Below, one piece after another: positions 23,141-31,076 of a stretch of DNA of 34,781 nucleotides; position 1 is the first letter of the stretch, and the number at the start of each line of letters is the position of its first letter. The notes under the pieces are model-generated. The model saw only the letters and a program-made list of their open reading frames with translations, searched no databases and was not told the DNA's origin. This DNA comes from Synergistaceae bacterium. Its GTDB lineage: Bacteria > Synergistota > Synergistia > Synergistales > Aminobacteriaceae. The stretch spans positions 1 to 34,781 of the forward strand of contig JAISUO010000076.1 of assembly GCA_031272035.1 (NCBI GenBank), given 5' to 3'. The position numbers were made by a program, and so were the translations under genes.

Positions 23141-24310
23141 TTGACTACGCAATATCTTCGGGGAGCCACCATCCTCACCGGGACGGGCGAGCGTCTGGAA
23201 AACGGCCTGGTGGTGCTGGAGGGGGCTAAAATCGCGGAGGTTTCGAGAGCTTCGGAGGTCTCCCCTCCCGCGGGGGCGGAGGTTTTCGACCTGCGGGGCG
23301 CCTTTGTGACGCCGGGGCTGATCGACGCCCACACCCACGTGGGAACCTGCTGCGAGGGCTTCCCGGCGGACATGGACGACACCAACGACATGGTGGAGCC
23401 CGTAGTTCCGCAGCTTCGCGTGCTGGACGCGATTTACCCGGACGACACGGGCTTTATGGACGCGCTGGCGGGAGGCGTCACCTGCGTTCAGACCCTGCCG
23501 GGGAGCGGCAACGTCATCGGCGGACAGGGGGCCATCGTCAAGACCAAACCTGACATTGTGGAGCGCATGGTGGTGGAAGCTCCTTCCGCCATGAAGGCGG
23601 CTCTGGGAGAAAATCCCACACGGGTCTACAGCGAGAAGGGCAAACTGCCCAACACCCGCATGGGAAGCGCCTGGCTCATGAGGGACGCCTTCGTGAGGGC
23701 CCGGTACTATCGCGAAAAACTGAAGGCCGCCGAGGCCAAGGGCGAGCCTCTGGAGCGGAATCTGGCGCTGGAGGCCCTGCTTCCCGTGCTGGACGGCAAA
23801 CTGACGTACCGCGTCCACTGCCACCGCTCGGACGACATTCAGACCGCCATCCGGGTGGCGGAGGAGTTCGGCCTGCGCTACACGCTGGAGCACTGCACCG
23901 AAGGCCACCTGATCGCGTCCTGGCTTGCGGAGAAAAAGGCTTACGCGGCGGTGGGGCCCACCCTGACCGCCCGGTCGAAAATCGAGCTGCGCAATAAAAC
24001 CTGGGACACGCCTCGTTTGCTGGAAGAGGCGGGCGTGCATTTCTGCATCATCACGGATCATCCGGTGGTTCCCATCGAGCATCTCAGCGTCTGCGCCGCC
24101 CTGGCCGTTCGCGGGGGCCTGTCTCCGGAAGCGGCTCTGGCGGCCGTGACGATCCGCGCGGCGGAACACCTGGGCATCGAGCGGCGCCTGGGTTCTCTGG
24201 AGAAGGGGAAGGACGCCGACCTGGCGGTCTGGAACGGCGAGCCCCTCGACGCCCGGTCGAAGGTGGTAAAAACCTTTGTGAACGGCGCTCTCGTTTACGA
24301 GAGTCGATAA
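23141..24310 (+). CDS. Metal-dependent amidohydrolase (imidazolonepropionase-like, COG1228 type)
   Basis: 389-residue TIM-barrel hydrolase. The start is taken as TTG 23141, 7 bases after AAAGGGGGG, because the preceding in-frame sequence looks non-coding. Metal-ligand motifs: DAHTHVG (H64, H66), K134 in GGQGAIVKTK as a possible bridging lysine, HCHRSDD (H226, H228), EHCTEGH (H251, H256) and ITDHPVVP with the catalytic D306. The N-terminal GATILTGTG and C-terminal GSLEKGKDADLAVWNGEPLD are the small beta-sandwich typical of the superfamily. Relatives include imidazolonepropionase and Xaa-Pro/Xaa-Arg dipeptidases, so cleavage of a cyclic or blocked peptide bond is plausible. Lying 119 bases before binding-protein copy 2, it probably acts on something imported. 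Base composition returns to GC-rich here. Confidence 0.88.
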   Translation: MTTQYLRGATILTGTGERLENGLVVLEGAKIAEVSRASEVSPPAGAEVFDLRGAFVTPGLIDAHTHVGTCCEGFPADMDDTNDMVEPVVPQLRVLDAIYPDDTGFMDALAGGVTCVQTLPGSGNVIGGQGAIVKTKPDIVERMVVEAPSAMKAALGENPTRVYSEKGKLPNTRMGSAWLMRDAFVRARYYREKLKAAEAKGEPLERNLALEALLPVLDGKLTYRVHCHRSDDIQTAIRVAEEFGLRYTLEHCTEGHLIASWLAEKKAYAAVGPTLTARSKIELRNKTWDTPRLLEEAGVHFCIITDHPVVPIEHLSVCAALAVRGGLSPEAALAAVTIRAAEHLGIERRLGSLEKGKDADLAVWNGEPLDARSKVVKTFVNGALVYESR

Positions 24311-24387
24311 AACGCCGATAAAGCGACGAAAGGGGGTGAGGGCCGGATTTTAGCGGAGTATATTGCGGTTCTCGGTGAGTTCTGACA

Positions 24388-24404
24388 ACCCTGACTTTCA
24401 GGGT
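24388..24404 (+). repeat. Short perfect hairpin in the leader of binding-protein copy 2
   Basis: ACCCTGA and TCAGGGT form a 7-base inverted repeat with a 3-base loop, 12 bases before the AGGAGGG ribosome binding site. It could be an operator half or an mRNA hairpin affecting translation or stability; no T-run follows, so it is not a terminator. Confidence 0.5.
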
Positions 24405-24429
24405 CAACAATGAACAGGAGGGAATTACA

Positions 24430-25923
24430 ATGAAGGCAATGAAGTTCGTTTTTGCGCTTGTGCTTTTGCTCGTGGTCGCGGCCCCCGCGGGAGCGGCGGC
24501 GAAGGATACGCTGATCGTGATCGACCAGTACGACGCCACCACAATGGACCCCATCAAACACAACGACGTCCCCAGCTCCAGGGCCTGCGGCGCGGTTTAC
24601 GACACGCTGATCTTCCTGGACGACGAGGGCAACGTCACGCCGGGTCTGGCGGAAAAGTGGGAAACCATCTCCCCCACGGAGCTGAAGTTCTACCTCCGGA
24701 AGGGCGTGAAGTTCCACAACGGCGAGGATATGAAGGCCGCCGACGTGCGTTTCTCCCTCATGCGAGCCACCACCGACGAGGGCGCGAACATTCGGGTGTA
24801 CTCCCAGAACCTGAAGGACGTGAAGATTATTGACGACCACACGGTGGTACTGGAGCTGAAGGAGCCGGACTACTACTTCTTCGCCTCTCTGGCCCACTGC
24901 TGGGGCTCCATCGTCAACGAAAAGGCCCTGAAGGCCGCCGGGGACTCCTACGGCATGAACCCCGTGGGGACCGGTCCCTTCAAGTTCGTGAGCTGGCAGA
25001 AGAGCAACAAGTACGTCATGGAGCGTTTCGAGGATTTCTGGGGCCCCAAGCCGAAGTTCAAGACCCTTGAGGTCCGCTCCGTGCCGGAACCCACCAGCCG
25101 TACCATCGCTCTGGAGACCGGCGACGCGGACATCGCCTACCCCATCGTTCACAACGACCTGAAGCGCGTGCAGGAGAACGAGAGACTCGTGCTGCTCCGG
25201 AGACCTCAGAACTCCACCACCTACATGGGCTTCAACATGACGAAGCCGCCCTTCACCGACATTCGCGTCCGTCACGCCATCTCCGCGGCTCTGGACGTGG
25301 TGGCCATTCAGGCCGCGTCCTACCGAGGCGTGGGTCGGGTTCCCACCTCCCTGATCCCCTCGGCGATCAAGCATTCTCTGAACGACAAGCTGCCCATGCA
25401 CAAACAGGACGTGGAGCTGGCCAAAAAGCTTCTGGCCGAGGCCGGCGTCAAGGATTTGAAGCTGGAAATCTGGAGCAACGAGCGCAAAGAGCGGGTGGAC
25501 AGCGCCACCATCGTTCAGGCCCAGCTGGAGGAGATCGGCATCAAGTCCGAAATCCGCGTGCTGGAGTGGGGCGCGTACCTGAACGGCCTCATGGAGAAGA
25601 AGCACGACCTCTTCTTCCTGGGCTGGGTCACCTCGGTTCCTCATCCCAACGGACCGGTCTCCGGCCTTCTGGAGGCTGGTTCCGGAAGCAACTACACCTT
25701 CACCAACGACCCGAAGATCAACGAGCTGCTGAAGAAGGGCCGCGCCACGCCTCTGGACGACGCCGAGAAGATCTACGTGGAGCTTCAGGAGTACATCAAC
25801 GAGCTGACGCCCATGATCTACTTCCACAACGACGAGTCCATCGCCGGCACCCAGAAAAACGTGAAGGGCTTCGTTCCCCGGGCCACGGAAATTCACTCCT
25901 TCCGTGAGGTGTATTTCGAGTAA
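24430..25923 (+). CDS. Peptide-type ABC transporter periplasmic binding protein (family 5), copy 2
   Basis: 497-residue paralogue of the protein at 18333. ATG 24430 follows AGGAGGG by 7 bases. The signal peptide is residues 1-24 (VVAAPAGAAA-KD), without lipobox. The same family-5 motifs occur in the same places (YDATTMDPIKHNDVPSSRAC, GVKFHNGEDMKAADV, GTGPFKFVSWQKSN). Differences from copies 1 and 3 concentrate in the C-terminal third (GWVTSVPHPNGPVSGLLEAG), where ligand contacts are often found, hinting at different peptide preferences. Nucleotide identity with copy 1 is high over long runs near 19313-19470 and 25420-25575. The gene is strongly GC-rich, unlike the M20/TA segment. Confidence 0.94.
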   Translation: MKAMKFVFALVLLLVVAAPAGAAAKDTLIVIDQYDATTMDPIKHNDVPSSRACGAVYDTLIFLDDEGNVTPGLAEKWETISPTELKFYLRKGVKFHNGEDMKAADVRFSLMRATTDEGANIRVYSQNLKDVKIIDDHTVVLELKEPDYYFFASLAHCWGSIVNEKALKAAGDSYGMNPVGTGPFKFVSWQKSNKYVMERFEDFWGPKPKFKTLEVRSVPEPTSRTIALETGDADIAYPIVHNDLKRVQENERLVLLRRPQNSTTYMGFNMTKPPFTDIRVRHAISAALDVVAIQAASYRGVGRVPTSLIPSAIKHSLNDKLPMHKQDVELAKKLLAEAGVKDLKLEIWSNERKERVDSATIVQAQLEEIGIKSEIRVLEWGAYLNGLMEKKHDLFFLGWVTSVPHPNGPVSGLLEAGSGSNYTFTNDPKINELLKKGRATPLDDAEKIYVELQEYINELTPMIYFHNDESIAGTQKNVKGFVPRATEIHSFREVYFE

Positions 25924-25947
25924 TCTGCAAAAAAAAGACTGGAAAAA

Positions 25948-26008
25948 AGAGTTTATGGAGAGCTTGAAGAGAGTGTATTAACGAGAGCTTGAGAAGAGAG
26001 TAAACTCT
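25948..26008 (+). repeat. Direct repeats inside an inverted repeat after copy 2
   Basis: GAGAGCTTGAAGAGAGT (25958-25974) recurs as GAGAGCTTGAGAAGAGAGT (25983-26001), period 25. The pair is enclosed by AGAGTTTA (25948-25955) and TAAACTCT (26001-26008), a perfect 8-base inverted repeat. Confidence 0.6.
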
Positions 26009-26074
26009 GACAGTCTAAAGTGTCAACCTGATTTATTATATTTAGTTTTTATGCAAACGCGGTATTTATTTAAA

Positions 26075-26120
26075 TTCAGCAAAAATATCTGCTGAAATAC
26101 GGAGTTCAAATCCGTATAAT
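26075..26120 (+). promoter_or_regulatory. Candidate promoter overlapped by two adjacent inverted repeats
   Basis: TATAAT (26115-26120) has CTGAAA (26092-26097) 17 bases upstream as a 4-of-6 -35. One inverted repeat, TTCAGCA (26075-26081) with TGCTGAA (26090-26096), covers the -35. The second, ATACGGA (26097-26103) with TCCGTAT (26111-26117), spans the spacer and reaches into the -10. Such placement is typical of operators. It would control binding-protein copy 3. Confidence 0.55.
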
Positions 26121-26235
26121 GAAGTAAAATGGGAGCGCAGACCCCGTTTATCCGGACAACGCCGGTCCTTTCCGGGTTGCGGGTTCTGCGCCCTTTGCAG
26201 CGAGGGCAACTGGCAGTGTCAGGAGTGGATAAGCA

Positions 26236-27768
26236 GTGAAGAGATCGATATTTGTAATTTTCGGGCTATTGCTGGCCGCGGCGTTCCTGTCGGGGGTGAC
26301 GAACCTCCCGGCGTGGGGGGCGGAGAGAGAGAAGCTGACTGTGGCGGACCAGTATGACCCCACGACAATGGACCCCATCGGGCATAACGACGTTCCCAGT
26401 TCCCGCGCCTGTTATCAGATTTACGACACGCTGATTTTTCTGAATCAGGAAACCGGGCTTGCCGAGCCGGGGCTCGCCAAAAAATGGGAGTTTCTCTCCG
26501 ATACGGCGTACAAGTTCTATCTGCGCAGAGGTGTGAAATTTCACAACGGAGAGGAACTGAAGGCTTCCGACGTCCGCTTCAGCATCATGCGGGCCACCAC
26601 CGATTTGGGGGCGAAAATCCGGACCTACTCTCAAAACGTGAAGGACGTGGAGGTTCTGGACGACTACACCGTCGTCATTCATCTGAAGAACGTGGATTAT
26701 TCGTTCTTCCCCTCTCTGGCCCATTCCTGGGGCTCCATCGTGAATCAGAAGGCCGTTGAGGCCGCGGGGGACTCCTACGGGCTGAACCCGGTGGGCACAG
26801 GGCCCTTTAAGTTCGTGAGCTGGCAGAAGAGCAACCGATACGTGCTGGAGCGATTCGACGACTACTGGGGGCCGAAGGTGAAGTACAAAACGCTGGAGGT
26901 GCGCTCCGTGCCGGAACCCACCAGCCGCACCATCGAGCTGGAGTCCGGGGGCGTGGACATCTCCTTCCCCATCGTCCACAACGACATTAAACGCGTACAG
27001 GAGCACGAAAAACTGACCCTTTTGAGAACGCCTCTGACCTCCGTGGCTTACCTGGGCTTCAACATGACGAAGGCGCCCTTCACCGACGTGCGGGTTCGCC
27101 GGGCCATTTACGCGGCTCTGGACACGGCGGGAATGCAGGCGGCCGTCCTGCGCGGCGTGGGAACGCTTCCCCGGTCCCTTGTGCCCGCGGCGATAAAATA
27201 CTCCATTCATAAGGACGTGCCGGTTCACGAGCAGAACGTTGAAGAGGCGAAGAAACTGCTGGCCGAGGCCGGCGTCAAAGATTTGAAACTGGAAATCTGG
27301 ACCAACGAGCGCAAGGAGCGGGTGGACATGGCGACCATCATCCAGGCCCAGCTTCAGGAGGTGGGAATTCAGGCCTCCATCAAGGTTCTGGAGTGGGGCG
27401 CGTACCTGAACGGCCTCGTGGAGAAAAAGCACGACCTGTTCATCCTGGGATGGGTTTCCACCGTTCCCGACCCCAACTTTGCCGTGGCGGGACTTCTGGA
27501 GACCGGCGCCGGATCCAACTACACCTTCACCAGCGACAAAAAGCTGGACGAGCTGCTGGTAAGGGGGCGCTCTCTTCCCGACGGCCCGGAGCGCGAGGCG
27601 ATCTATAAGGAAATGCAGCTTTACATCAACGACCTGCTCCCCATGATCTATCTTTACGGGGACGAGGGCATCGTGGGCACTCAAAACTACGTGAGGGGTT
27701 TCGTCCCCAAAACCAACGAAGTCCATTCCTTCCGCGAGACCTGGTTTGAAGATGGAGAAAGCAAATAA
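26236..27768 (+). CDS. Peptide-type ABC transporter periplasmic binding protein (family 5), copy 3
   Basis: 510-residue paralogue of copies 1 and 2. GTG 26236 lies 10 bases after AGGAG. The signal peptide is longer (residues 1-28, NLPAWG-AE). Family motifs: YDPTTMDPIGHNDVPSSRAC, YDTLIFLN, GVKFHNGEELKASDV, GTGPFKFVSWQKSN and RRAIYAALD. The C-terminal third diverges (LGWVSTVPDPNFAVAGLLET) from the other copies, and it has a short extra C-terminal tail (EDGESK). It is the copy nearest to the permease genes (443 bases upstream of dppB) but has its own promoter-like region. The stop codon lies inside a perfect 10-base tandem duplication. Confidence 0.94.
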   Translation: MKRSIFVIFGLLLAAAFLSGVTNLPAWGAEREKLTVADQYDPTTMDPIGHNDVPSSRACYQIYDTLIFLNQETGLAEPGLAKKWEFLSDTAYKFYLRRGVKFHNGEELKASDVRFSIMRATTDLGAKIRTYSQNVKDVEVLDDYTVVIHLKNVDYSFFPSLAHSWGSIVNQKAVEAAGDSYGLNPVGTGPFKFVSWQKSNRYVLERFDDYWGPKVKYKTLEVRSVPEPTSRTIELESGGVDISFPIVHNDIKRVQEHEKLTLLRTPLTSVAYLGFNMTKAPFTDVRVRRAIYAALDTAGMQAAVLRGVGTLPRSLVPAAIKYSIHKDVPVHEQNVEEAKKLLAEAGVKDLKLEIWTNERKERVDMATIIQAQLQEVGIQASIKVLEWGAYLNGLVEKKHDLFILGWVSTVPDPNFAVAGLLETGAGSNYTFTSDKKLDELLVRGRSLPDGPEREAIYKEMQLYINDLLPMIYLYGDEGIVGTQNYVRGFVPKTNEVHSFRETWFEDGESK

Positions 27769-27780
27769 AAGCAAATAAAG
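27761..27780 (+). repeat. 10-bp tandem duplication across the stop codon of copy 3
   Basis: GCAAATAAAA (27761-27770) is followed by GCAAATAAAG (27771-27780), 9 of 10 identical. The first copy holds the TAA stop at 27766-27768. Confidence 0.8.
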
Positions 27781-27947
27781 GAAAGTGAATGAACAGACTC
27801 CAATTTTTCTTTAATTCAGTTCAGGCCGGATTGAGCGGAGTTGAGTAGAGCGGAGAGGCCGGACGGCAGCTAACGGACCGGAGAGAGATTTTTAACCGTC
27901 TTCAATAAAATAAAAGGCTTCTCTGAAAAAAGATTTTGTTTTAAAAT

Positions 27948-27986
27948 AGGCAGTATGTTTTGCATAGGCAGTATCATAAGCAGTAT
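27948..27986 (+). repeat. Three AGGCAGTAT-type direct repeats
   Basis: AGGCAGTAT at 27948-27956 and 27966-27974, and AAGCAGTAT at 27978-27986. Spacings are 18 and 12 bases. The last copy runs into a TATAAT-like sequence. Possible regulator binding sites for the permease promoter. Confidence 0.5.
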
Positions 27987-28016
27987 AATTTGGTATAAGA
28001 AGCACGTTTTGTAATG

Positions 28017-28074
28017 AAACCCTGCGGCAGAGAGAGCGAAAAGACTGCAAAAATCAGTTCCTCTGCCGGGGTTT
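28017..28074 (+). ncRNA. Candidate structured leader RNA upstream of dppB
   Basis: Outer stem AAACCC (28017-28022) with GGGTTT (28069-28074); two-base bulge TG; main stem CGGCAGAG (28025-28032) with CTCTGCCG (28061-28068), all 8 pairs perfect. Inside is an asymmetric loop (AGAGCGAAAA, 28033-28042) against a single C, then GACTG (28043-28047) with CAGTT (28055-28059) and a 7-base loop. Only a short T-run (TTTT) follows. It matches no riboswitch I recognise; it could be an attenuator, a processing site or a DNA-level element. Confidence 0.45.
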
Positions 28075-28142
28075 TGAAATTTTCATCTTCATCCCATCGC
28101 CGTCTTCCCTGGCGGTTTTCGTTGCGCGTTATAACAAGTTAC

Positions 28143-28166
28143 AAATTGAAGTATAAATTGAAATAT
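28143..28166 (+). repeat. 12-bp tandem duplication before dppB
   Basis: AAATTGAAGTAT (28143-28154) followed by AAATTGAAATAT (28155-28166), 11 of 12 identical, 45 bases before the dppB ATG. Confidence 0.7.
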
Positions 28167-28211
28167 GAACTAAAGTAAGAATCTTTTTGAAGAAAGAAGG
28201 TAGGATAGACG

Positions 28212-29141
28212 ATGATTCGTTATATCATACGCCGTATCCTGTTTTTGATACCCGTTCTCATTGGAGTGGCCTTCTGCGTCTTCACCCTGCTTTATCTGAC
28301 GCCGGGAGATCCGGCGCGCATGATTCTGGGTGACATGGCCACGGAAGAGGCCATTCAGGAGTTCAGGGTCAAAGAGGGACTGGACAAACCTTTCCTGCTT
28401 CAATTTGGCAATTATCTCTGGAAAGCCGTGACTCAGGGGGACATCGGGCGCTCCTACATCACAAAGCGGCCCGTGCTGCACGAGATTATGACGGCGTTTC
28501 CGGCGACGCTCCGACTTTCCGCCTTCGCCATCGTCATTGCCATCCTCATCGGTTTGCCCTGCGGCATTTTGTCGGCCATAAGGCAATATTCACTTTTCGA
28601 CACTCTGACCATGATTTTCGCCATGGTGGGGCTGTCCATGCCGGTTTTCTGGCTGGGCCTGCTTCTGATTCTGCTGTTTTCGGTTTACCTGCGCTGGCTG
28701 CCCTCCTCGGGGTTTGACACCTTCCGGGCCATGATCCTGCCCTCGGTGGCGCTGTCGGCTCAGTCCATCTCCATGATCACCCGCATGACCCGTTCCTCGA
28801 TGCTGGAGGTGGTCCGCGCCGACTACATCCGGACCGCCCGGGCAAAAGGGCAGAAGGAATCCGTCGTCATCTGGGTGCACGCGCTCTACAACGCCCTTAT
28901 CCCCGTGGTGACCCTCTGCGGTTTGCAGTTCGGGCACCTTCTGGCCGGGGCGATCCTCACGGAATCCATCTTCGCCATTCCCGGGGTGGGCCGCCTGATG
29001 GTGGAGTCCATCAAGATGCGGGACTATCCCATGGTGCAGGGCGGAGTTCTCTTTGTGGCCGTGGCTTTCAGCGTGGTCAACCTCCTGGTGGATCTGCTGT
29101 ACGCTTACATCGATCCGCGCATCAAGGCGCAGTATCGGTAA
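28212..29141 (+). CDS. dppB: Peptide ABC transporter permease, DppB-type
   Basis: 309-residue inner-membrane permease with about six membrane helices, the first at residues 9-29 (ILFLIPVLIGVAFCVFTLLY) followed by the conserved LTPGDPARMI. The cytoplasmic EAA loop that docks the ATPase is clear: DYIRTARAKGQKESVV and onward to HALYNALIPVV (about 205-235). It ends with FAIPGVGRLMVESIKMRDYP and LVDLLYAYIDPRIK, both standard for the family. ATG 28212 follows AAGGTAGGA. It is the first gene of a tight four-gene operon (dppBCDF-like). The symbol is assigned by family and order; the transported substrate (di- or oligopeptide, possibly others) is inferred. Confidence 0.92.
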   Translation: MIRYIIRRILFLIPVLIGVAFCVFTLLYLTPGDPARMILGDMATEEAIQEFRVKEGLDKPFLLQFGNYLWKAVTQGDIGRSYITKRPVLHEIMTAFPATLRLSAFAIVIAILIGLPCGILSAIRQYSLFDTLTMIFAMVGLSMPVFWLGLLLILLFSVYLRWLPSSGFDTFRAMILPSVALSAQSISMITRMTRSSMLEVVRADYIRTARAKGQKESVVIWVHALYNALIPVVTLCGLQFGHLLAGAILTESIFAIPGVGRLMVESIKMRDYPMVQGGVLFVAVAFSVVNLLVDLLYAYIDPRIKAQYR

Positions 29142-29157
29142 GGGAGGATGAGAGAAG

Positions 29158-30060
29158 ATGAGTAACGCAACGGATCTTTACCTCGCGGAAAACGCCGCCG
29201 GCGTGACGAAACGAAAGAAACGGGGAGCGCTGGGGGAGGTGCTGTTCCGCCTTCGGAAAAGCCCCCTGGCCATGTTCGGCCTTGCCATCATTCTGCTTTT
29301 GATCTTCGTGGCCCTTTTTGCCGACTTTCTCGCCCCCTACGGCTACTCCAAGCAGAACCTCATGCACACCTTCGAGACGCCCTCGAAGCAGTTTCTGCTG
29401 GGGACGGACGAGTTTGGACGGGACATTCTCAGCCGCCTGATCTACGGGGCCAGGGTTTCCCTGCAGGTGGGCTTCATCGCCGTGGGCATCGCCCTCGTGG
29501 TGGGGGGAATGCTTGGAGCCGTGGCGGGGTACTACGGAGGCTGGATCGACAACGGGATCATGCGCGTCATGGACGTGCTGCTTTCCGTTCCCCAGACCCT
29601 TCTGGCCATCGCCATCGCGGCTTCGCTGGGGCCGGGGCTTTTCAACCTGATGATCGCCGTGGGCATCGCGGCCGTCCCCAACTACGCCCGAATCGTCCGG
29701 GGATCGGTGCTTTCCATTCGGGAGATGGAGTTTGTGGAGGCCGCCCGGGCTGTGGGCAGCTCCGACCTGCGAATCATTCTCAAGCACATCGTTCCGAACA
29801 GCATGGCCCCGATCATCGTCCAGTCCACGCTGGGGGTGGCCTCCGCCATTCTGAACGCGGCGGGGCTTTCCTTCATCGGGCTGGGGATTCAGCCGCCCTA
29901 TCCGGAGTGGGGAGCCATGCTTTCGGGCGGACGTCAGTACATTCGAGATTTTCCGCATCTGACGCTCTATCCCGGTCTTGCCATCATGTTTACCATTCTG
30001 GCGCTGAACTTCCTTGGAGATGGGCTCAGAGACGCGCTGGATCCCAAACTGAAGCGGTAG
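29158..30060 (+). CDS. dppC: Peptide ABC transporter permease, DppC-type
   Basis: 300-residue second permease subunit. It has the DppC/OppC-specific N-terminal cytoplasmic segment (residues 1-35) then membrane helix 1 (AMFGLAIILLLIFVALFADF) leading to the motif LLGTDEFGRDILSRLIYGAR (81-100). The EAA loop is FVEAARAVGSSDLRIILKHI (about 182-201), followed by the C-terminal helices with GLSFIGLGIQPPYPEWGAML (about 232-251). The gene starts 16 bases after dppB with GGGAGGA as ribosome binding site, so they are co-transcribed. It ends in a TAG, showing that TAG is a normal stop in this genome. Confidence 0.93.
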   Translation: MSNATDLYLAENAAGVTKRKKRGALGEVLFRLRKSPLAMFGLAIILLLIFVALFADFLAPYGYSKQNLMHTFETPSKQFLLGTDEFGRDILSRLIYGARVSLQVGFIAVGIALVVGGMLGAVAGYYGGWIDNGIMRVMDVLLSVPQTLLAIAIAASLGPGLFNLMIAVGIAAVPNYARIVRGSVLSIREMEFVEAARAVGSSDLRIILKHIVPNSMAPIIVQSTLGVASAILNAAGLSFIGLGIQPPYPEWGAMLSGGRQYIRDFPHLTLYPGLAIMFTILALNFLGDGLRDALDPKLKR

Positions 30061-30080
30061 CGTCGGAGGAGGAAGGATAA

Positions 30081-31076
30081 ATGAGCGACATAACGCACGA
30101 AAAGGGCCTGCTGCTGGAGATCAAAGACCTGACGATCCAGTACGTGACGGACAGCGGCACGGTGCACGCCGTGGAAAACCTGAACCTGGAGCTGGGACGG
30201 GGCGAAACTCTGGGCTTCGTCGGCGAGACCGGCGCGGGCAAGACGACAACGGCTCTGGGGATCATGAGGCTGATTCCCTCGCCTCCCGGGGTGATCCGGT
30301 CCGGGGAAATACTCTTTGAGGGGGAGGACCTGCTGAAGAAGAGCGAGGCGGAGATGCGCGCCATTCGCGGCGGACGCATAGCCATGATCTTTCAGGACCC
30401 CATGACCAGCCTTAATCCGGTGATGACCGTGGATAAGCAGATCGCGGAGATGATCCGGCTCCACCGGAACGTCAACGAGGCGGAGTCCCTGAAGCTGGCC
30501 GGCGACATGCTGGAGGTGGTGGGGATCCGGCGGGAGCGCATGCACGACTATCCCCACCAGTTCAGCGGTGGAATGAAGCAGAGGGTGGTTATCGCCATCG
30601 CCCTGGCCTGCGACCCCGGGCTGCTGATTGCGGACGAGCCCACCACGGCGCTTGACGTGACGATTCAGGCGCAGGTGCTGGAGCTGATGAAACGGCTGAA
30701 ACAGCAGTTCGACGCGTCGATGCTTCTGATCACCCACGATCTGGGAATTGTGGCGGACATCTGCGACCAGGTGGCGATCATGTACGCGGGGCGGGTGGTG
30801 GAGTACGCCGACAAGCGCACGCTGTTCACCAATCCGGTGCATCCCTACACCATCGGTCTGTTCAACTCCGTGCCGGATCTGGACGAGGACAGGGAGGAGC
30901 TGGCGGTGATCCCCGGCCTGATGCCGGACCCCATGGACCTTCCCACGGGCTGCACGTTCCACCCCCGGTGTTCCCACGCGACGGAGGACTGCTCGAAGAA
31001 GAAGCCGGACATGGTAAAAATCGGACAGGGACATTACGTGGCCTGCCCGGTCCGGGCGGGAGGTGAGAGGAAATGA
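30081..31076 (+). CDS. dppD: Peptide ABC transporter ATPase, DppD-type
   Basis: 331-residue cytosolic ATPase. Walker A GETGAGKT (48-55), Q-loop [12 protein letters not shown], signature FSGGMKQRV, Walker [13 protein letters not shown] and switch histidine LITHDLG are all intact. The C-terminal oligopeptide-transporter domain carries [15 protein letters not shown] and a later YVACPV, four cysteines that in relatives bind an iron-sulfur cluster. The start follows dppC by 20 bases with GGAGGAAGG. Its stop overlaps the start of the next ATPase by four bases (ATGA), giving translational coupling. It powers uptake with DppF, using binding proteins encoded upstream. Confidence 0.94.
   Translation: MSDITHEKGLLLEIKDLTIQYVTDSGTVHAVENLNLELGRGETLGFVGETGAGKTTTALGIMRLIPSPPGVIRSGEILFEGEDLLKKSEAEMRAIRGGRIAMIFQDPMTSLNPVMTVDKQIAEMIRLHRNVNEAESLKLAGDMLEVVGIRRERMHDYPHQFSGGMKQRVVIAIALACDPGLLIADEPTTALDVTIQAQVLELMKRLKQQFDASMLLITHDLGIVADICDQVAIMYAGRVVEYADKRTLFTNPVHPYTIGLFNSVPDLDEDREELAVIPGLMPDPMDLPTGCTFHPRCSHATEDCSKKKPDMVKIGQGHYVACPVRAGGERK

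Larger units (their letters stand above)
25924..26235. other. Intergenic region between binding-protein copies 2 and 3
   Basis: 312 bases, AT-rich, no gene. A repeat cluster lies at 25948-26008. The promoter and operator-like repeats are at 26075-26120. A GGAGCGC segment and GC-rich leader follow before the ribosome binding site AGGAG (26221-26225). No terminator hairpin with T-run was found after copy 2. Confidence 0.7.
27769..28211. other. Long leader region upstream of the permease operon
   Basis: 443 bases with no open frame worth calling. Contents in order: GC-rich direct repeats GGCCGGA (27824-27830, 27857-27863) enclosing GAGCGGAG (27833-27840, 27848-27855); a triple AGGCAGTAT-type repeat (27948-27986); a stable hairpin (28017-28074); an AAATTGAA repeat (28143-28166); and a ribosome binding site AAGGTAGGA before ATG 28212. 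TATAAT-like sequence occurs near 27984-27989. Confidence 0.65.

Noticed and set aside
26097-26117. tRNA T-arm-like sequence (GTTCAAATCC)
   Set aside because: The stem does not fit T-arm geometry and no acceptor, D or anticodon arms are present; better read as an inverted repeat at a promoter.
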